NCBI RefSeq assembly: GCF_012933655.1
Contig: NZ_JABBJJ010000065.1
Coordinates: 1 to 43,909, forward strand
DNA from: Pyxidicoccus fallax
GTDB lineage: Bacteria > Myxococcota > Myxococcia > Myxococcales > Myxococcaceae
DNA: 43,909 nt
Reading direction: 5' to 3'
Position numbers and translations under genes: made by a program. Of the stretch, positions 23,492 to 32,407 are shown piece after piece. Below the pieces are notes generated by a model that worked only from the letters and a program-made list of their open reading frames with translations, was not told where the DNA came from and did no database searches. Position 1 is the stretch's first letter; each line of letters opens with the position of its first letter.

Positions 23492-26341
23492 ATGCATTCC
23501 CATACACCCCCGCCGCACGCGCGGCGCCTTCCCGCCTTGTCATGGCTGGTGGCGCTGATGGCGGCAATCCTTGCCCTCCCCGCGTCCGCCCAGACGCAGA
23601 CCAACACCCAGGCCACCCAGCGCGCCATCAACTTCCTCAGCGCGGACGTGGTCCACTGGACCCAGGAGAACAACTGCGTGGCCTGCCACCGCCAGGGCGC
23701 GGTGGTGTACGGCATGGCGAACGCCAAGGCCAACGGCTACGACATGAACTTCGTCGCGGCCAACGGGCGGACCAACCAGCAGAACCTGGACTTCCTCGCC
23801 GGGCGCATCCGCACGGACCAGCTCGCCAACGGCTCGTGGATTCACGACGGCAGATTCTACCGCAACGAGAAGACGTCCTTTTCCGTGTTCGGCCTGGCCG
23901 GGTACGACCAGAACGTCTCCACGCAGTACAGCTCCGCGCTCGTGGCGGCGGCCAACTGGGCGCTACTCATTCAGACCGGCGGCCGGTGGCAGTCGGACCA
24001 CGCCAGCTTCCCGGTGGACCACGGCAGCGTTTCCACCACGGCGCGCCTCATGACGGGCCTCGCCCAGGCGAAGCAGCGCGTGGACCCGGCGCAGGCCGCG
24101 CGCTACCAGGCCGTGCTGGATTCGGCCGCCGCCTACCTGCGCAACAACCTCAACAACAATGACACCTCCGCCGCTGGCGATGGCATGCCGTACACGTTCC
24201 AGATGGCCTGGGCCATGGTGGGCTTGAAGGCCGCGGGCCCCGGCCCGAACGAAGCGAACACCACCGCGCTCGACCAGCTCGCCGAGCGCCTCATCAACCG
24301 CCCCTCCGCCGGAGGCGTGCCGGGCTGGGGCAACCTGGCCAACGAGGCGGCCAACGACTTCGCCACCGGCAGCGCCATCTACGGCCTGTGCCTCGCGGGC
24401 CGAGAGCCCGCCACGGAGCCGCGACTGCGCAACGCGATTGAGTGGCTGAAGACGCGCCAGTCCGCCGACGGCAGCTGGCGCACCGGCGCCGCCACCTTCG
24501 ACATCCCCACCACCTTCGCGGCCCTGGGCCTGTCCTGCTTCGGTGACTTCAGCGTCTTGGTCTCCGTGGACGGCGCGAGCCGTCAGCAGCTCGGCGTCAA
24601 CATCCCCGGCACGCAGCAGGCCCTCTTCACGTTCAAGGTGAAGAACCACGGCTACCAGGCGGACACGTACACGCTGAGCGTCCCGGGCGGCCTGCCCGGG
24701 TGGAGCGCGACGGTGAGTCAGCCCACGCTGTTCCTGCCCGCTGGCGACGAGGACACCGTCACCGTCACCGTCACCGCCCCGCCGCTGCTGTACCCCGCGC
24801 TCACCTCCGAGTTCACGCTCATCGCCGCCTCGGGTGGAGCCCCGGGCGTGTCCGGCTCCGCGCGCGCCACCGCGTACACCCCGCCCCTGCCTCCCGTGAC
24901 GGGCACCGCCACCACCACCATCATCCAGACGCCCGCCGCCAATTCCCGCATCGTCATCGGCACGGGCGGCACGCTGTCCGCGCGGGTGACGAGCGGGGGG
25001 ACTCCGGTAACGGGTCCCACCCGCGGCGTCGTCACCTTCTACGTCGCGGGCGTGCCCGTCGGCGCGGACACGGACGAGGACGGCGACGGCCTCTACACCT
25101 CGTCGTGGGTGCCCGCGGTGGACTCCTGGACGATGACGGGCGCGCAGGACTACCGCGCGGTGTACTCCGGCGTGGAGCGGGCGCCGCCGCTCGCCAACCT
25201 GCTGGGCAGCCTGGACTCGCGCACGCTCATCATCGACCCGTTCCCGCACCTCACGCCGAACGTCACCATCGGCAACCCGCCGGCCTTCACCCGCGAGACG
25301 GAGCTGGACATCTGGGGCTACGTCACGCCGCGCACCAACGGCGCCGTCATCGAATACGCGGCCTTCATCATCAACGGCGGCCCGCCCATCGTCCTCACGC
25401 CGGGCCACGGTGGCTACGTCGGCACGCACATCACGCTGGCCGATGGCCCGAACATCATCCAGCTGACCGCGCGTGACTCCTTCGGCGGCGTCACCACGAA
25501 GCAGGTCAACCTCACCGTGGACCGCGTGGCCCCCACCCTCACCATCCTGTCGCCGGTGAATGGCACGTCGCTCGGCGCGTCGCTCGTGACGGTGACGTCG
25601 TCGGTGGAGGACCAGACGCCGGTACGCGTGGAGACCCAGTGGGCTCACGTGGCGCTGCTGGAGTTCGGCGACGGCACCGTCACCGCCAGGGTCAACATGC
25701 CCAACTACGGCGAGCAGGGCATCCTGGTGCGCGCCACGGACAGCGCGGGCAACGTCACCGACCGCGTCGTCACCGTGTGGCTCGACCCGGGCACGCCCAC
25801 GGTGAGCACCACCTTCGCGGAGGGCCAGCTCCACGGCCCGATGCCGGGCCACCAGTTCAGCTACGGCGTCAACGTGCAGACCGTCTCCGCCACCACCGTG
25901 CGCGTCAACGGCGGAGCGCCCATCTCTCTGCCGCGCGGCGGCGGTCAGGCGCAGCTGACGGCCACGCTGGTGCCGGGCGTCAACACGTTCAACATCACCG
26001 TGACGAGCGAGACGGGCGCCACCACCACCCTCATCCGCCGGCTGAACTACGACGTGCAGGCCCCCGTGGCCACGCTGCTCAGCCCGGCGCCGGGGAGCAC
26101 CGTCAGCGGCATCATCACCGTGCGCGCGCGCGTCACCGACAACTACGCGACGGTGAACAACCTGGGCATCAGCCGCGACATGTCCAGCATCCGCGCGGGC
26201 GTCCTGCAGGCGGACGGCACGTGGACCGCGGAGTTCGACACCCGCGAGCTCGTCGACGGCGCGCACACCCTGGACTTCTGGATGAACGACGGCGTGGGCA
26301 ACTCCACCATCCAGAGCTTCACCTTCAACGTCGACAACTGA
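23492..26341 (+). CDS. Secreted CxxCH alpha/alpha-toroid protein with Ig-like domains (copy 1)
   Basis: A 949-residue secreted protein; ATG 23492 has GGAG 4 nt upstream. A signal peptide is cleaved after ...LPASA (about residue 33). Residues about 40-350 form a squalene-cyclase/prenyltransferase-like alpha/alpha toroid with QW-type motifs (QLANGSW near 110, QSADGSW near 327). One CxxCH motif (C62-VA-C65-H66) sits between its first helices, a haem c or metal site. The DxDD acid motif of squalene-hopene cyclases is absent. Next comes a NEW3-like domain (VKNHGYQADTYTLSVPGGLPGW), then several Ig-like or big-repeat domains to the end, some with acidic loops (DTDEDGDG). The function is unknown; it is probably an extracellular or periplasmic binding or redox protein. 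It is a paralogue of the next gene over its full length. Confidence 0.85.
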   Translation: MHSHTPPPHARRLPALSWLVALMAAILALPASAQTQTNTQATQRAINFLSADVVHWTQENNCVACHRQGAVVYGMANAKANGYDMNFVAANGRTNQQNLDFLAGRIRTDQLANGSWIHDGRFYRNEKTSFSVFGLAGYDQNVSTQYSSALVAAANWALLIQTGGRWQSDHASFPVDHGSVSTTARLMTGLAQAKQRVDPAQAARYQAVLDSAAAYLRNNLNNNDTSAAGDGMPYTFQMAWAMVGLKAAGPGPNEANTTALDQLAERLINRPSAGGVPGWGNLANEAANDFATGSAIYGLCLAGREPATEPRLRNAIEWLKTRQSADGSWRTGAATFDIPTTFAALGLSCFGDFSVLVSVDGASRQQLGVNIPGTQQALFTFKVKNHGYQADTYTLSVPGGLPGWSATVSQPTLFLPAGDEDTVTVTVTAPPLLYPALTSEFTLIAASGGAPGVSGSARATAYTPPLPPVTGTATTTIIQTPAANSRIVIGTGGTLSARVTSGGTPVTGPTRGVVTFYVAGVPVGADTDEDGDGLYTSSWVPAVDSWTMTGAQDYRAVYSGVERAPPLANLLGSLDSRTLIIDPFPHLTPNVTIGNPPAFTRETELDIWGYVTPRTNGAVIEYAAFIINGGPPIVLTPGHGGYVGTHITLADGPNIIQLTARDSFGGVTTKQVNLTVDRVAPTLTILSPVNGTSLGASLVTVTSSVEDQTPVRVETQWAHVALLEFGDGTVTARVNMPNYGEQGILVRATDSAGNVTDRVVTVWLDPGTPTVSTTFAEGQLHGPMPGHQFSYGVNVQTVSATTVRVNGGAPISLPRGGGQAQLTATLVPGVNTFNITVTSETGATTTLIRRLNYDVQAPVATLLSPAPGSTVSGIITVRARVTDNYATVNNLGISRDMSSIRAGVLQADGTWTAEFDTRELVDGAHTLDFWMNDGVGNSTIQSFTFNVDN

Positions 26342-26382
26342 CGTCACCGGATGACGCCGCGCGTCCACCGCGCGCATGACGG

Positions 26383-26424
26383 ACGGGACGCCGCGGCCGG
26401 CAGCATGGGCTCGCGGCGTCCCGT
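26383..26424 (+). terminator. Rho-independent-type terminator after toroid copy 1
   Basis: A 13-bp perfect stem (26383-26395 with 26412-26424) and 16-nt loop, followed by the T-rich ACTTCTTTC. It begins 42 bases after the stop, so copies 1 and 2 are probably transcribed separately. Confidence 0.75.
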
Positions 26425-26803
26425 ACTTCTTTCAGGGGTCTCCGTGGAGGCTGGGTCCAAATGCACCAGCCTCCGCGCGCGGAAAACGCGCAAGGGCAGA
26501 CAGCCCATTGAAGACAGGATGACAACCCTTTCGCGGATGTCTGTGTCGCAACACGGGTAATCACAGTCATCCGGGTCTGGGTCCCTTCCGCATCATTTCA
26601 CGCACTGCTGTGTCGCTATTGCCTCGGGGTGGACATCGACCCTTGTCGCTCGCCTGAGTGACAGGTGCGCAGCCCAGCAGGCGTGCGTATTTCATTGGGG
26701 GCGGTTTCTTGCGCCCACAGCGATAGCGGTATCCTCTCAGACAGGCAGTCCGTCCCATGAGCGCGGGGGGCGCGCACGAGACGGCAATGCCCCCCGTGCC
26801 CCC
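26425..26803 (+). promoter_or_regulatory. Long intergenic region ahead of toroid copy 2
   Basis: No gene is recognised in these 379 bases, and the region is less GC-rich than its surroundings. A candidate promoter is TTGCGC (26709-26714), a 15-bp spacer and TATCCT (26730-26735), giving a leader of 60-90 bases. No riboswitch consensus was recognised. Confidence 0.4.
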
Positions 26804-29662
26804 ATGCTCAATCGCGCCGCTAAACCATTCATGTATCGCGCCCTGACATCACGGGGCTGGTTCGTCATCTCCGCGATGCTGGTGTGGCTGCTCGCACCCG
26901 CGGCGCGCGCGGCCACCAACGCGGAGGCCGCGCAGCGCGCCATCAACTTCCTCAGCGCGGATGCGGCGAACTGGACGGTGCGCTTCGGCTGCACGTCGTG
27001 TCACCGGCACGGCGCGGCGATGTTCGGCCTCGCCACGGCGCGCGCCAACGGCTACGACCTGGACGCGCCGACGTACAACGGGCGCACCAACCGGCAGAAC
27101 CTGGAGTTCATCCTCGAGCGCCTCCAGTCCGAGCAGCGCGCGGACGGCTCCTGGATTCACCAGGGCAACTGGTATCCCCTGTCGAAGTCGAGCTACTCCG
27201 CCTTCGGGCTCGCGGGCTACGACGCGAACGTGGGCACGCAGTACACGGACGCGCTGGTGCGCGCCGCGGACTGGGCGGTGCGCACGCAGGACGCCCAGGG
27301 CCGCTGGAAGGAGGACATGGCCTTCTACCCGGTGGGCTATGGCCACGTCGGCTCCACCGCGCGGTTCATGACGGCCATCTCCCAGGCGAAGCAGCGCGTG
27401 GACCCGGCGAAGGCCGCGCAGTACCAGGCCGCGCTGGACAAGGCGGCGGCGTACGTGCGCGCCAACATGAACAACACCACCGACGGAGCCCTGACGGACG
27501 GCCAGCGCTACACGCACCAGACGGCGTGGGCCATTGTGGCCCTGAAGGCCGCGGGCGCGGGCGCCTCGAACGAGAACACCGCCGCCATCAACACCCTGGC
27601 CTCGCGGCTGCTGGCCACGCCCACGCTGGCCAACGCGTCCGGCTGGGGGACGCTCGCCAACGAGGCTCCGGACGAATACGCCACGAGCCTCACCCTCTAC
27701 GCGCTGTGCGTCGCGGGACGGAAGCCGGGGGCGGACGGGCGCATGTCCGGAGCGCTCGAGTGGCTCAAGTCGCGCCAGGCCCCCAATGGGAGCTGGGGCG
27801 CGGGCACGCGCTACCCGGACATCCCCACCACCTTCGCCGCGCTCGGGCTGGCGTGCTTCGGGGACCACAGCGTCGGCGTCTCCGTGCAGGGGCCGGTGCG
27901 CAGGCCCCTGGAGCACGACCTTCCGAGCGGGCAGACCGCCTCGTACGCGTTCACGGTGCGCAACAACGGCTACAAGGCGGACAGCTACACGCTGAGCATC
28001 CAGGGCGGACTGCCCGGGTGGACGACGTCGCTGGACCGGACGACGCTGGCGCTCGGGCCGGACGCGTCCGCCACCGTCATCCTCACCGTCACCGCGCCGC
28101 CGGGGCTGGCTCCCTCGCTGGCGTCGGATGTCATGGTGGTGGCGGCGTCGGAAGGCGCGACGAGCGTGAAGGGCTCCGCGCGCGTCACCACGTACACCAC
28201 GCCTCCGCCGCCCACCGAGGGCCTGGCGACGACCACCACGCTGCTGGCCCCCGAGGACGGCGAAATCACCGTGGCGCTGAACAACACGCTGTCCGCGCGC
28301 GTGGTGGACGGCCGGGGCTGGCAGGCGCGAGGCCCGGGCATGGGCGTGGTGACCTTCATGGTGGCGGGCGTCACGGTGGGCGCGGACAACGACGCGGATG
28401 GGGACGGCGTGTACTCGTTCGTCTGGAGGCCGCGGACCTCGACGTGGGATGAGTTGGGGACCCAGGATTTGCGCGCGGTGTACTCAGGGGTGACGCTCCT
28501 GCCCGAGCGGGAGAACCGGCTCGGCAGCACGGCGTCGCACGCGGTGGAGGTCCACCCGTCGCCGTACCCCCGGCCCTCGGTGACGCTGTGCGGACTGCCG
28601 GGCTTCACCGACCGGTCGGCGCTGCACGTGTGCGGCTACGTCACGCCGCTGGCGCAGGGCGCGAGCATCGAGTCCGCGGCATTCATCCTCCACGGGCAGA
28701 GCTACCCCGTGGTGCCGGATGCGAGCGGCGGCCTGGTGGCCGTGGACCTGCCGTTGAGGGATGGGCCGAATGTCATCCGGCTGGCGGCCACGGACACGTT
28801 CGGCGAAATCGACAGCGAGGAGGCGACGGTGATGGTGGACAGCACCGCGCCGGAAATCATCCTGCTGTCGCCCACGCCGGACGCCGCGCTGAGCGCGTAC
28901 AGCGTGGACGTGCGGATGACGGTGCGCGACTGGTCGCCCGTGCGCGTGGAGACGAACTGGGTGAACGTCAGCCAGGTGCCCGCGGGCGGCGGCAACGTGA
29001 CGCACACGGTGGGGCTGGGCGCCGGGGAGAACGCCCTGCTGATTCGAGCGACGGACTCGGTGGGCCACGTCACGGAGCGCGTGGTGCGGGTGTGGGTGGA
29101 TGCGCAGGCGCCCTGGGTGGGGACGGGCCTTCCGGATGGATGGCTCGTGGGGCCACAGCAGGGGGACGTGATGTCCTACGACATCGGCGTGTACTGCGCG
29201 TCCTCGACGCAGGTGACGCTGTCCACGGGTGGGACGTACGCGCTGCCGCGCGGAGGCGGCGGCGTGCAGGCGCGGCTGAACCTGGTGCCGGGGACCAACA
29301 CGTTCACGATTGACGTGAAGAGCGAGACGGGACTGCGGACGTCGCTGACGCGCACGGTGCGCTACGACAACTCGGCGCCAGAGGCGGAGTTGCTGGTGCC
29401 CGTGCCCGGTGGGACGTACAGCGGGCCCATCGTGCTCACGGCGCGGGCGACGGACACGCTGAGCGGGGTGCGCAGTGTCGCGTACACGCGGGATGGCTCG
29501 GGCATCCGGGGCGCCACGCTCCAGGCGGACGGCACGTGGACGGCCGAGCTCGACACTCGCGAGCTGGTGGACGGCGCGCACACGGTGGAGGTGTGGCTGG
29601 AGGATTGGGCGGGGAACTTCGTCATCCGGACGTTCCCCTTCTCCACGAGGAACCGGCCGTAG
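26804..29662 (+). CDS. Secreted CxxCH alpha/alpha-toroid protein with Ig-like domains (copy 2)
   Basis: A 952-residue paralogue of the preceding gene, aligning by eye from end to end. Start ATG 26804 is uncertain; ATG 26831 would give a cleaner signal peptide, and neither has a good ribosome site. The signal ends near ...PAARA. The CxxCH is C63-TS-C66-H67, in the same place as in copy 1. QW-type motifs QRADGSW and QAPNGSW are conserved. Shared landmarks include AQRAINFLSAD, FGLAGYD.NV.TQY, QAKQRVDPA and LQADGTWTAE.DTRELVDGAHT. The NEW3-like and Ig-like domains are retained, including an acidic DNDADGDG loop. Copy 2 has extra cysteines in its middle domains (LCGLPG, VCGYV). Conservation of the motif in both copies argues that it is functional. 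Confidence 0.85.
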   Translation: MLNRAAKPFMYRALTSRGWFVISAMLVWLLAPAARAATNAEAAQRAINFLSADAANWTVRFGCTSCHRHGAAMFGLATARANGYDLDAPTYNGRTNRQNLEFILERLQSEQRADGSWIHQGNWYPLSKSSYSAFGLAGYDANVGTQYTDALVRAADWAVRTQDAQGRWKEDMAFYPVGYGHVGSTARFMTAISQAKQRVDPAKAAQYQAALDKAAAYVRANMNNTTDGALTDGQRYTHQTAWAIVALKAAGAGASNENTAAINTLASRLLATPTLANASGWGTLANEAPDEYATSLTLYALCVAGRKPGADGRMSGALEWLKSRQAPNGSWGAGTRYPDIPTTFAALGLACFGDHSVGVSVQGPVRRPLEHDLPSGQTASYAFTVRNNGYKADSYTLSIQGGLPGWTTSLDRTTLALGPDASATVILTVTAPPGLAPSLASDVMVVAASEGATSVKGSARVTTYTTPPPPTEGLATTTTLLAPEDGEITVALNNTLSARVVDGRGWQARGPGMGVVTFMVAGVTVGADNDADGDGVYSFVWRPRTSTWDELGTQDLRAVYSGVTLLPERENRLGSTASHAVEVHPSPYPRPSVTLCGLPGFTDRSALHVCGYVTPLAQGASIESAAFILHGQSYPVVPDASGGLVAVDLPLRDGPNVIRLAATDTFGEIDSEEATVMVDSTAPEIILLSPTPDAALSAYSVDVRMTVRDWSPVRVETNWVNVSQVPAGGGNVTHTVGLGAGENALLIRATDSVGHVTERVVRVWVDAQAPWVGTGLPDGWLVGPQQGDVMSYDIGVYCASSTQVTLSTGGTYALPRGGGGVQARLNLVPGTNTFTIDVKSETGLRTSLTRTVRYDNSAPEAELLVPVPGGTYSGPIVLTARATDTLSGVRSVAYTRDGSGIRGATLQADGTWTAELDTRELVDGAHTVEVWLEDWAGNFVIRTFPFSTRNRP

Positions 29663-29682
29663 CGCGAGGCGCGAGGGCTACG
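29658..29682. terminator. Short inverted repeat over two convergent stop codons
   Basis: CGTAGC (29658-29663) and GCTACG (29677-29682) pair and contain the stop codons of the rightward toroid gene and the leftward Imm11 gene. The stem is only 6 bp, so termination is doubtful. Confidence 0.3.
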
Positions 29683-30244
29683 CCTCCTCGAACTTCGTGC
29701 CGGTGATGCCGGCGTCCTCCAGGGCGGCCTTGAGGTCCTCGGAGACGACGAGGGCCACCGTCCAACCCCACGGACGGAAGATGCGGGCGTCGCCGACCTT
29801 CGTGGGGTCGATGCGCATGCCACGGACGTTCCGATACCAGCCCACCTTCTCCGGAGGTTGCCCGTCCTCCGGCGTGAAGAAGGCCACCTCCGCGCAGCGG
29901 GCATCGTCGATGCAGCGGATGATCTTCAGTGTGTTGAGAATGAAGTAGGGCCCTTCGTGCCCGTCCACCGTGACGGGAATGAACTGCACTTCCTGGATGC
30001 CCAATCGCTCGAAGACCTGGACGCCACGCTCGTGGATGACGGGGATGCTGAAGGCGGCCCAGCTGTATTCCAGCGGACGCCCGGGAACATCGAGCGTGAA
30101 GCGCGGCACGCAGCCCAGCTCCAGTCTCCGCCCCTCCTTGAACTGCCAGGGGTCAATCTCCTCGCCACGTGCATCCAGGGGCGCTCCGAGCTGCCAGCGG
30201 CCACGGGTGCGCCTGTCGTCCATCAGCTTGAAGTATCGACTCAT
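29678..30244 (-). CDS. Imm11-family immunity protein
   Basis: A 188-residue cytoplasmic protein of the Imm11 (DUF1629) family, common in myxobacteria as immunity to polymorphic toxins. The opening MSRYFKLMDD, the block GIQEVQFIPVTVDGHEGPYFILNTLKIIRCIDDARC (about 82-117) and the later KVGDARIFRPWGWTVALVVSEDLKAALEDAGITGTKF are characteristic. It starts 20 bases after the stop of the AHH toxin gene on the same strand, with GAGG just before the ATG. The toxin-first order is the classical effector-immunity arrangement. It should bind and neutralise the adjacent nuclease; specificity is inferred from position. Confidence 0.85.
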   Translation of the reverse strand: MSRYFKLMDDRRTRGRWQLGAPLDARGEEIDPWQFKEGRRLELGCVPRFTLDVPGRPLEYSWAAFSIPVIHERGVQVFERLGIQEVQFIPVTVDGHEGPYFILNTLKIIRCIDDARCAEVAFFTPEDGQPPEKVGWYRNVRGMRIDPTKVGDARIFRPWGWTVALVVSEDLKAALEDAGITGTKFEEA

Positions 30245-30264
30245 GCCTCACGCTCTGCGAAGGA

Positions 30265-31569
30265 CTACGTCCTGGTTGCCAATCGATTCAGTGCTGAGCC
30301 TGGGGTGCAAACCTCGTCGGCGAGCTTCTTCAATTCTTGCGTCAGCATGGTTCGACACTGTTCCCGACCGTTGCATCGCGTGAACACGGCCTCGAGCCGC
30401 TCATAGACGTTCACGTGGTAGTCCTCGGGATGAGGCCCTTGATGGCCTTTGAGATAGACGAGATTCGCCGAGTCATCGAGGCTCATTCCCGCCCGCGCGA
30501 AGAACCGCTGGAACAGCGGCGTCCAGGGGCCTCCATGTGCCGGAGAGATGTCGTTCTTGTTCGTGGCCAGGTGATGCCACTGGTACCCGTCCTTCTTCAC
30601 CGAGCCATCGGCGCACGCACTGCCCGCCCCGCCTGATGCGGAGCTGGTCGCGGTGCCCACCGCCACCCCACTGACCACCAGCGCGCCGTCCGCCACCATC
30701 TGCACCGACGTCGCGCTCTGCCACGTCAGCCCTCCCGGCATCGCGTACCGGGACGGCGTGAGCAGCGACCAGAGCCCGCCCTCGGGCACCTTGGGCAGTG
30801 TCCTGCCCACGCCGAAGCTGGCCACCAGCACCAGCGTCCGCAGCGCCGTGCCTCCCATGGCGCGCCCGAAGCGCTCCGCCACTGCTTCCAATTCGTCCAC
30901 CGTCCTCGCCGACTCCGCCTCTTGATAGAGCTGGTAGCAGGCCAGCCCCAGGTTCCTCAGCTCCAGCAGGCCCACGGCGATGGCCAGCCTCACCGTCAGC
31001 GCCGCGGCGAAGGCCTTGGAGAAGACCGGCTCGGGCAACGCCCAGGCCGCCAGATACACCGTCACCGACAGCGCCACGCTGGCCAGGAACGCCGGCGAGC
31101 TGAACAGCTCCTCCGCCGCGTCCCGGATGCCCGGGCCCATGTAGCGAGTCGACCGCCTCAGCGCGAGGAACACCCGGCTGTGCTCCACCGAGTCGGGCAG
31201 CGGCAGCCGTGAAGGGCCGTACCGCGCGAGGAACTCCTGCCGGAGCTGAAGCTCCCACGAAGCCGGTGCTCCCGAAGCCCCCGCCATCGCAAGTGCCCGC
31301 TGAAGACGGGGCTGTGGAGCCCGCCGGAGCGCCTGATGGAAGCCCGCGAGCACCGCGCGAGCCTCTTCCGGGCTCAACTCCTCCAGCGCGGGCACGGGCG
31401 CTCGTGGGCTGAAGTCGAGCCGCACACGCTCTCGGGATAACCGCGTGGCCCGGACACCGCTCGGCGCGCCGCCCTCACCCGGGTGCCCCTCCGGTGAAGT
31501 GGCACACGAAGTGGGCAGGACACAGCAGCAGACCAGGGCCAGGCGCAGCAGCAGGAATGCGGTCTTCAT
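30265..31569 (-). CDS. Lipoprotein toxin with C-terminal AHH nuclease domain (SitA-like)
   Basis: A 434-residue protein from ATG 31569; an in-frame start further upstream would spoil the signal. The N-terminus is a lipoprotein signal (MKTAFLLLRLALVCCC...PTSC, Cys22). The middle has two hydrophobic stretches (about 160-210 and 240-260) that may cross or enter membrane. The C-terminal 100 residues form an AHH-type HNH nuclease: YQWHHLATNKN (His332-His333), then WTPLFQRFFARAGMSLDDSANLVYLKGHQGPHPEDYHVNVYERL, ending in a helical tail with cysteines. Known biology: M. xanthus SitA lipoprotein toxins of this plan are passed between kin by TraA/B outer-membrane exchange, and the cell survives only with the matching SitI. 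The neighbouring Imm11 protein would be that immunity factor. Assignment to SitA is inferred from architecture. Confidence 0.8.
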   Translation of the reverse strand: MKTAFLLLRLALVCCCVLPTSCATSPEGHPGEGGAPSGVRATRLSRERVRLDFSPRAPVPALEELSPEEARAVLAGFHQALRRAPQPRLQRALAMAGASGAPASWELQLRQEFLARYGPSRLPLPDSVEHSRVFLALRRSTRYMGPGIRDAAEELFSSPAFLASVALSVTVYLAAWALPEPVFSKAFAAALTVRLAIAVGLLELRNLGLACYQLYQEAESARTVDELEAVAERFGRAMGGTALRTLVLVASFGVGRTLPKVPEGGLWSLLTPSRYAMPGGLTWQSATSVQMVADGALVVSGVAVGTATSSASGGAGSACADGSVKKDGYQWHHLATNKNDISPAHGGPWTPLFQRFFARAGMSLDDSANLVYLKGHQGPHPEDYHVNVYERLEAVFTRCNGREQCRTMLTQELKKLADEVCTPGSALNRLATRT

Positions 31570-31673
31570 GCCCGGACAGCTTGCATGACCCTCCACGCTC
31601 TCCGCACCTCAGCGGCCAGGCCACGCCCAGCGGGCACAACACCCTCACAAATTTCGAACCCGGCCGCGCGTGA

Positions 31674-32153
31674 CTACGGGCTCCCCTTCGCGAGCTGCCG
31701 CATCACCTCCGACAGCTCGGGGTACATCGCGGCGAGCGACTCCGCGGATGGCATCTCCCAGTCCGAGAAGTCGAAGCCCGGAGACACGGTACAGCCGACC
31801 AGCGTGTACTCCCCCTGAGGCACCGCGGCCTGCAACACGCCCGCATGCACCACCACCTGCGGCCGCTCGCCCTTCGTCACGTCCCGGCCCATCACCACCC
31901 TCTCCAGCCGGCCATCCGCGCCGACCAGGAGCAGCTCCAGCGGGTGCCCGTCGTAGAAGTGCCACACCTCGTCCGAGGTCACCCGGTGCCACGCCGCGAA
32001 CGACCCTCGGGGCAGCAGGTAATAGATGGCCGTGCCCGCGGAACGCGGACCTCGCGGCGTCTCCACCGTCAACGACGCACGGTACATCTCCCGGTAGAAA
32101 CCACCCTCGGGATGGGGCACCAACCCCAGCCCGCGCACGAGCTCATCGACCAT
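31674..32153 (-). CDS. Cupin_5 (DUF985) protein
   Basis: A 159-residue single-domain cupin. The family is recognised from LGLVPHPEGGFYREMYRAS at the N-terminus, AIYYLLPRGSFAAWHRVTSDEVWHFYDGHPLELLLVG (about 42-78) with candidate metal-binding His residues, and the closing YTLVGCTVSPGFDFSDWEM. DUF985 cupins are cytoplasmic proteins of unknown reaction, some thought to act on sugars. It lies 104 bases upstream of the toxin gene on the same strand, but the toxin probably has its own promoter in that gap. No functional link to the toxin is evident. Confidence 0.88.
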   Translation of the reverse strand: MVDELVRGLGLVPHPEGGFYREMYRASLTVETPRGPRSAGTAIYYLLPRGSFAAWHRVTSDEVWHFYDGHPLELLLVGADGRLERVVMGRDVTKGERPQVVVHAGVLQAAVPQGEYTLVGCTVSPGFDFSDWEMPSAESLAAMYPELSEVMRQLAKGSP

Positions 32154-32369
32154 GGCCGCGCAGTCTACGCGCCCATGCCCCTACGGCCGTGCCTCGACCC
32201 GGCGGCGGCGCGGCCATCGAGTCACATTCGTCGCTCGGATGACAGCCGCGAGACGGCGAGGAGCCCCTTCGGGCAGCGAGGACCCGGAAGCGCCTCCGAC
32301 TCCCACGGAATCCACGCCTTCAGCCACCCATCCACACGCCCCCCCTCCCCCGGGCGCTCCATGTCGTTC

Positions 32370-32397
32370 CCTCCTGCTAGGGTAGCAACCCAGGAGG
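32370..32397 (+). promoter_or_regulatory. Inverted repeat that can sequester the DUF2381 ribosome site
   Basis: CCTCCTG (32370-32376) is the exact complement of CAGGAGG (32391-32397), which contains the Shine-Dalgarno for the TTG start at 32408. In the RNA a 7-bp stem with a 14-nt loop would mask the site. The alternative reading is that TAGGGT (32378-32383) is a -10 box, in which case the transcript would start too late to fold this way. Confidence 0.45.
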
Positions 32398-32407
32398 TAG
32401 TCAGCTC

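Noticed and set aside
23492..29662. Annotation of the toroid proteins as squalene-hopene cyclases
   Set aside because: They lack the DxDD catalytic motif, have a secretion signal and carry CxxCH, so only the fold is supported, not the reaction.
31603..31618. Possible sigma-54 promoter upstream of the toxin gene (TGGCCGCTGAGGTGCG on the minus strand)
   Set aside because: The GG-N10-GC spacing is right, but only TGGC and TGC match; the -24 box lacks AC, so it is too weak to claim.
31648..31665. GGGTTCGAAAT on the minus strand, like a tRNA T-loop
   Set aside because: The flanking bases do not form a T-stem, and no anticodon arm or acceptor stem could be found.
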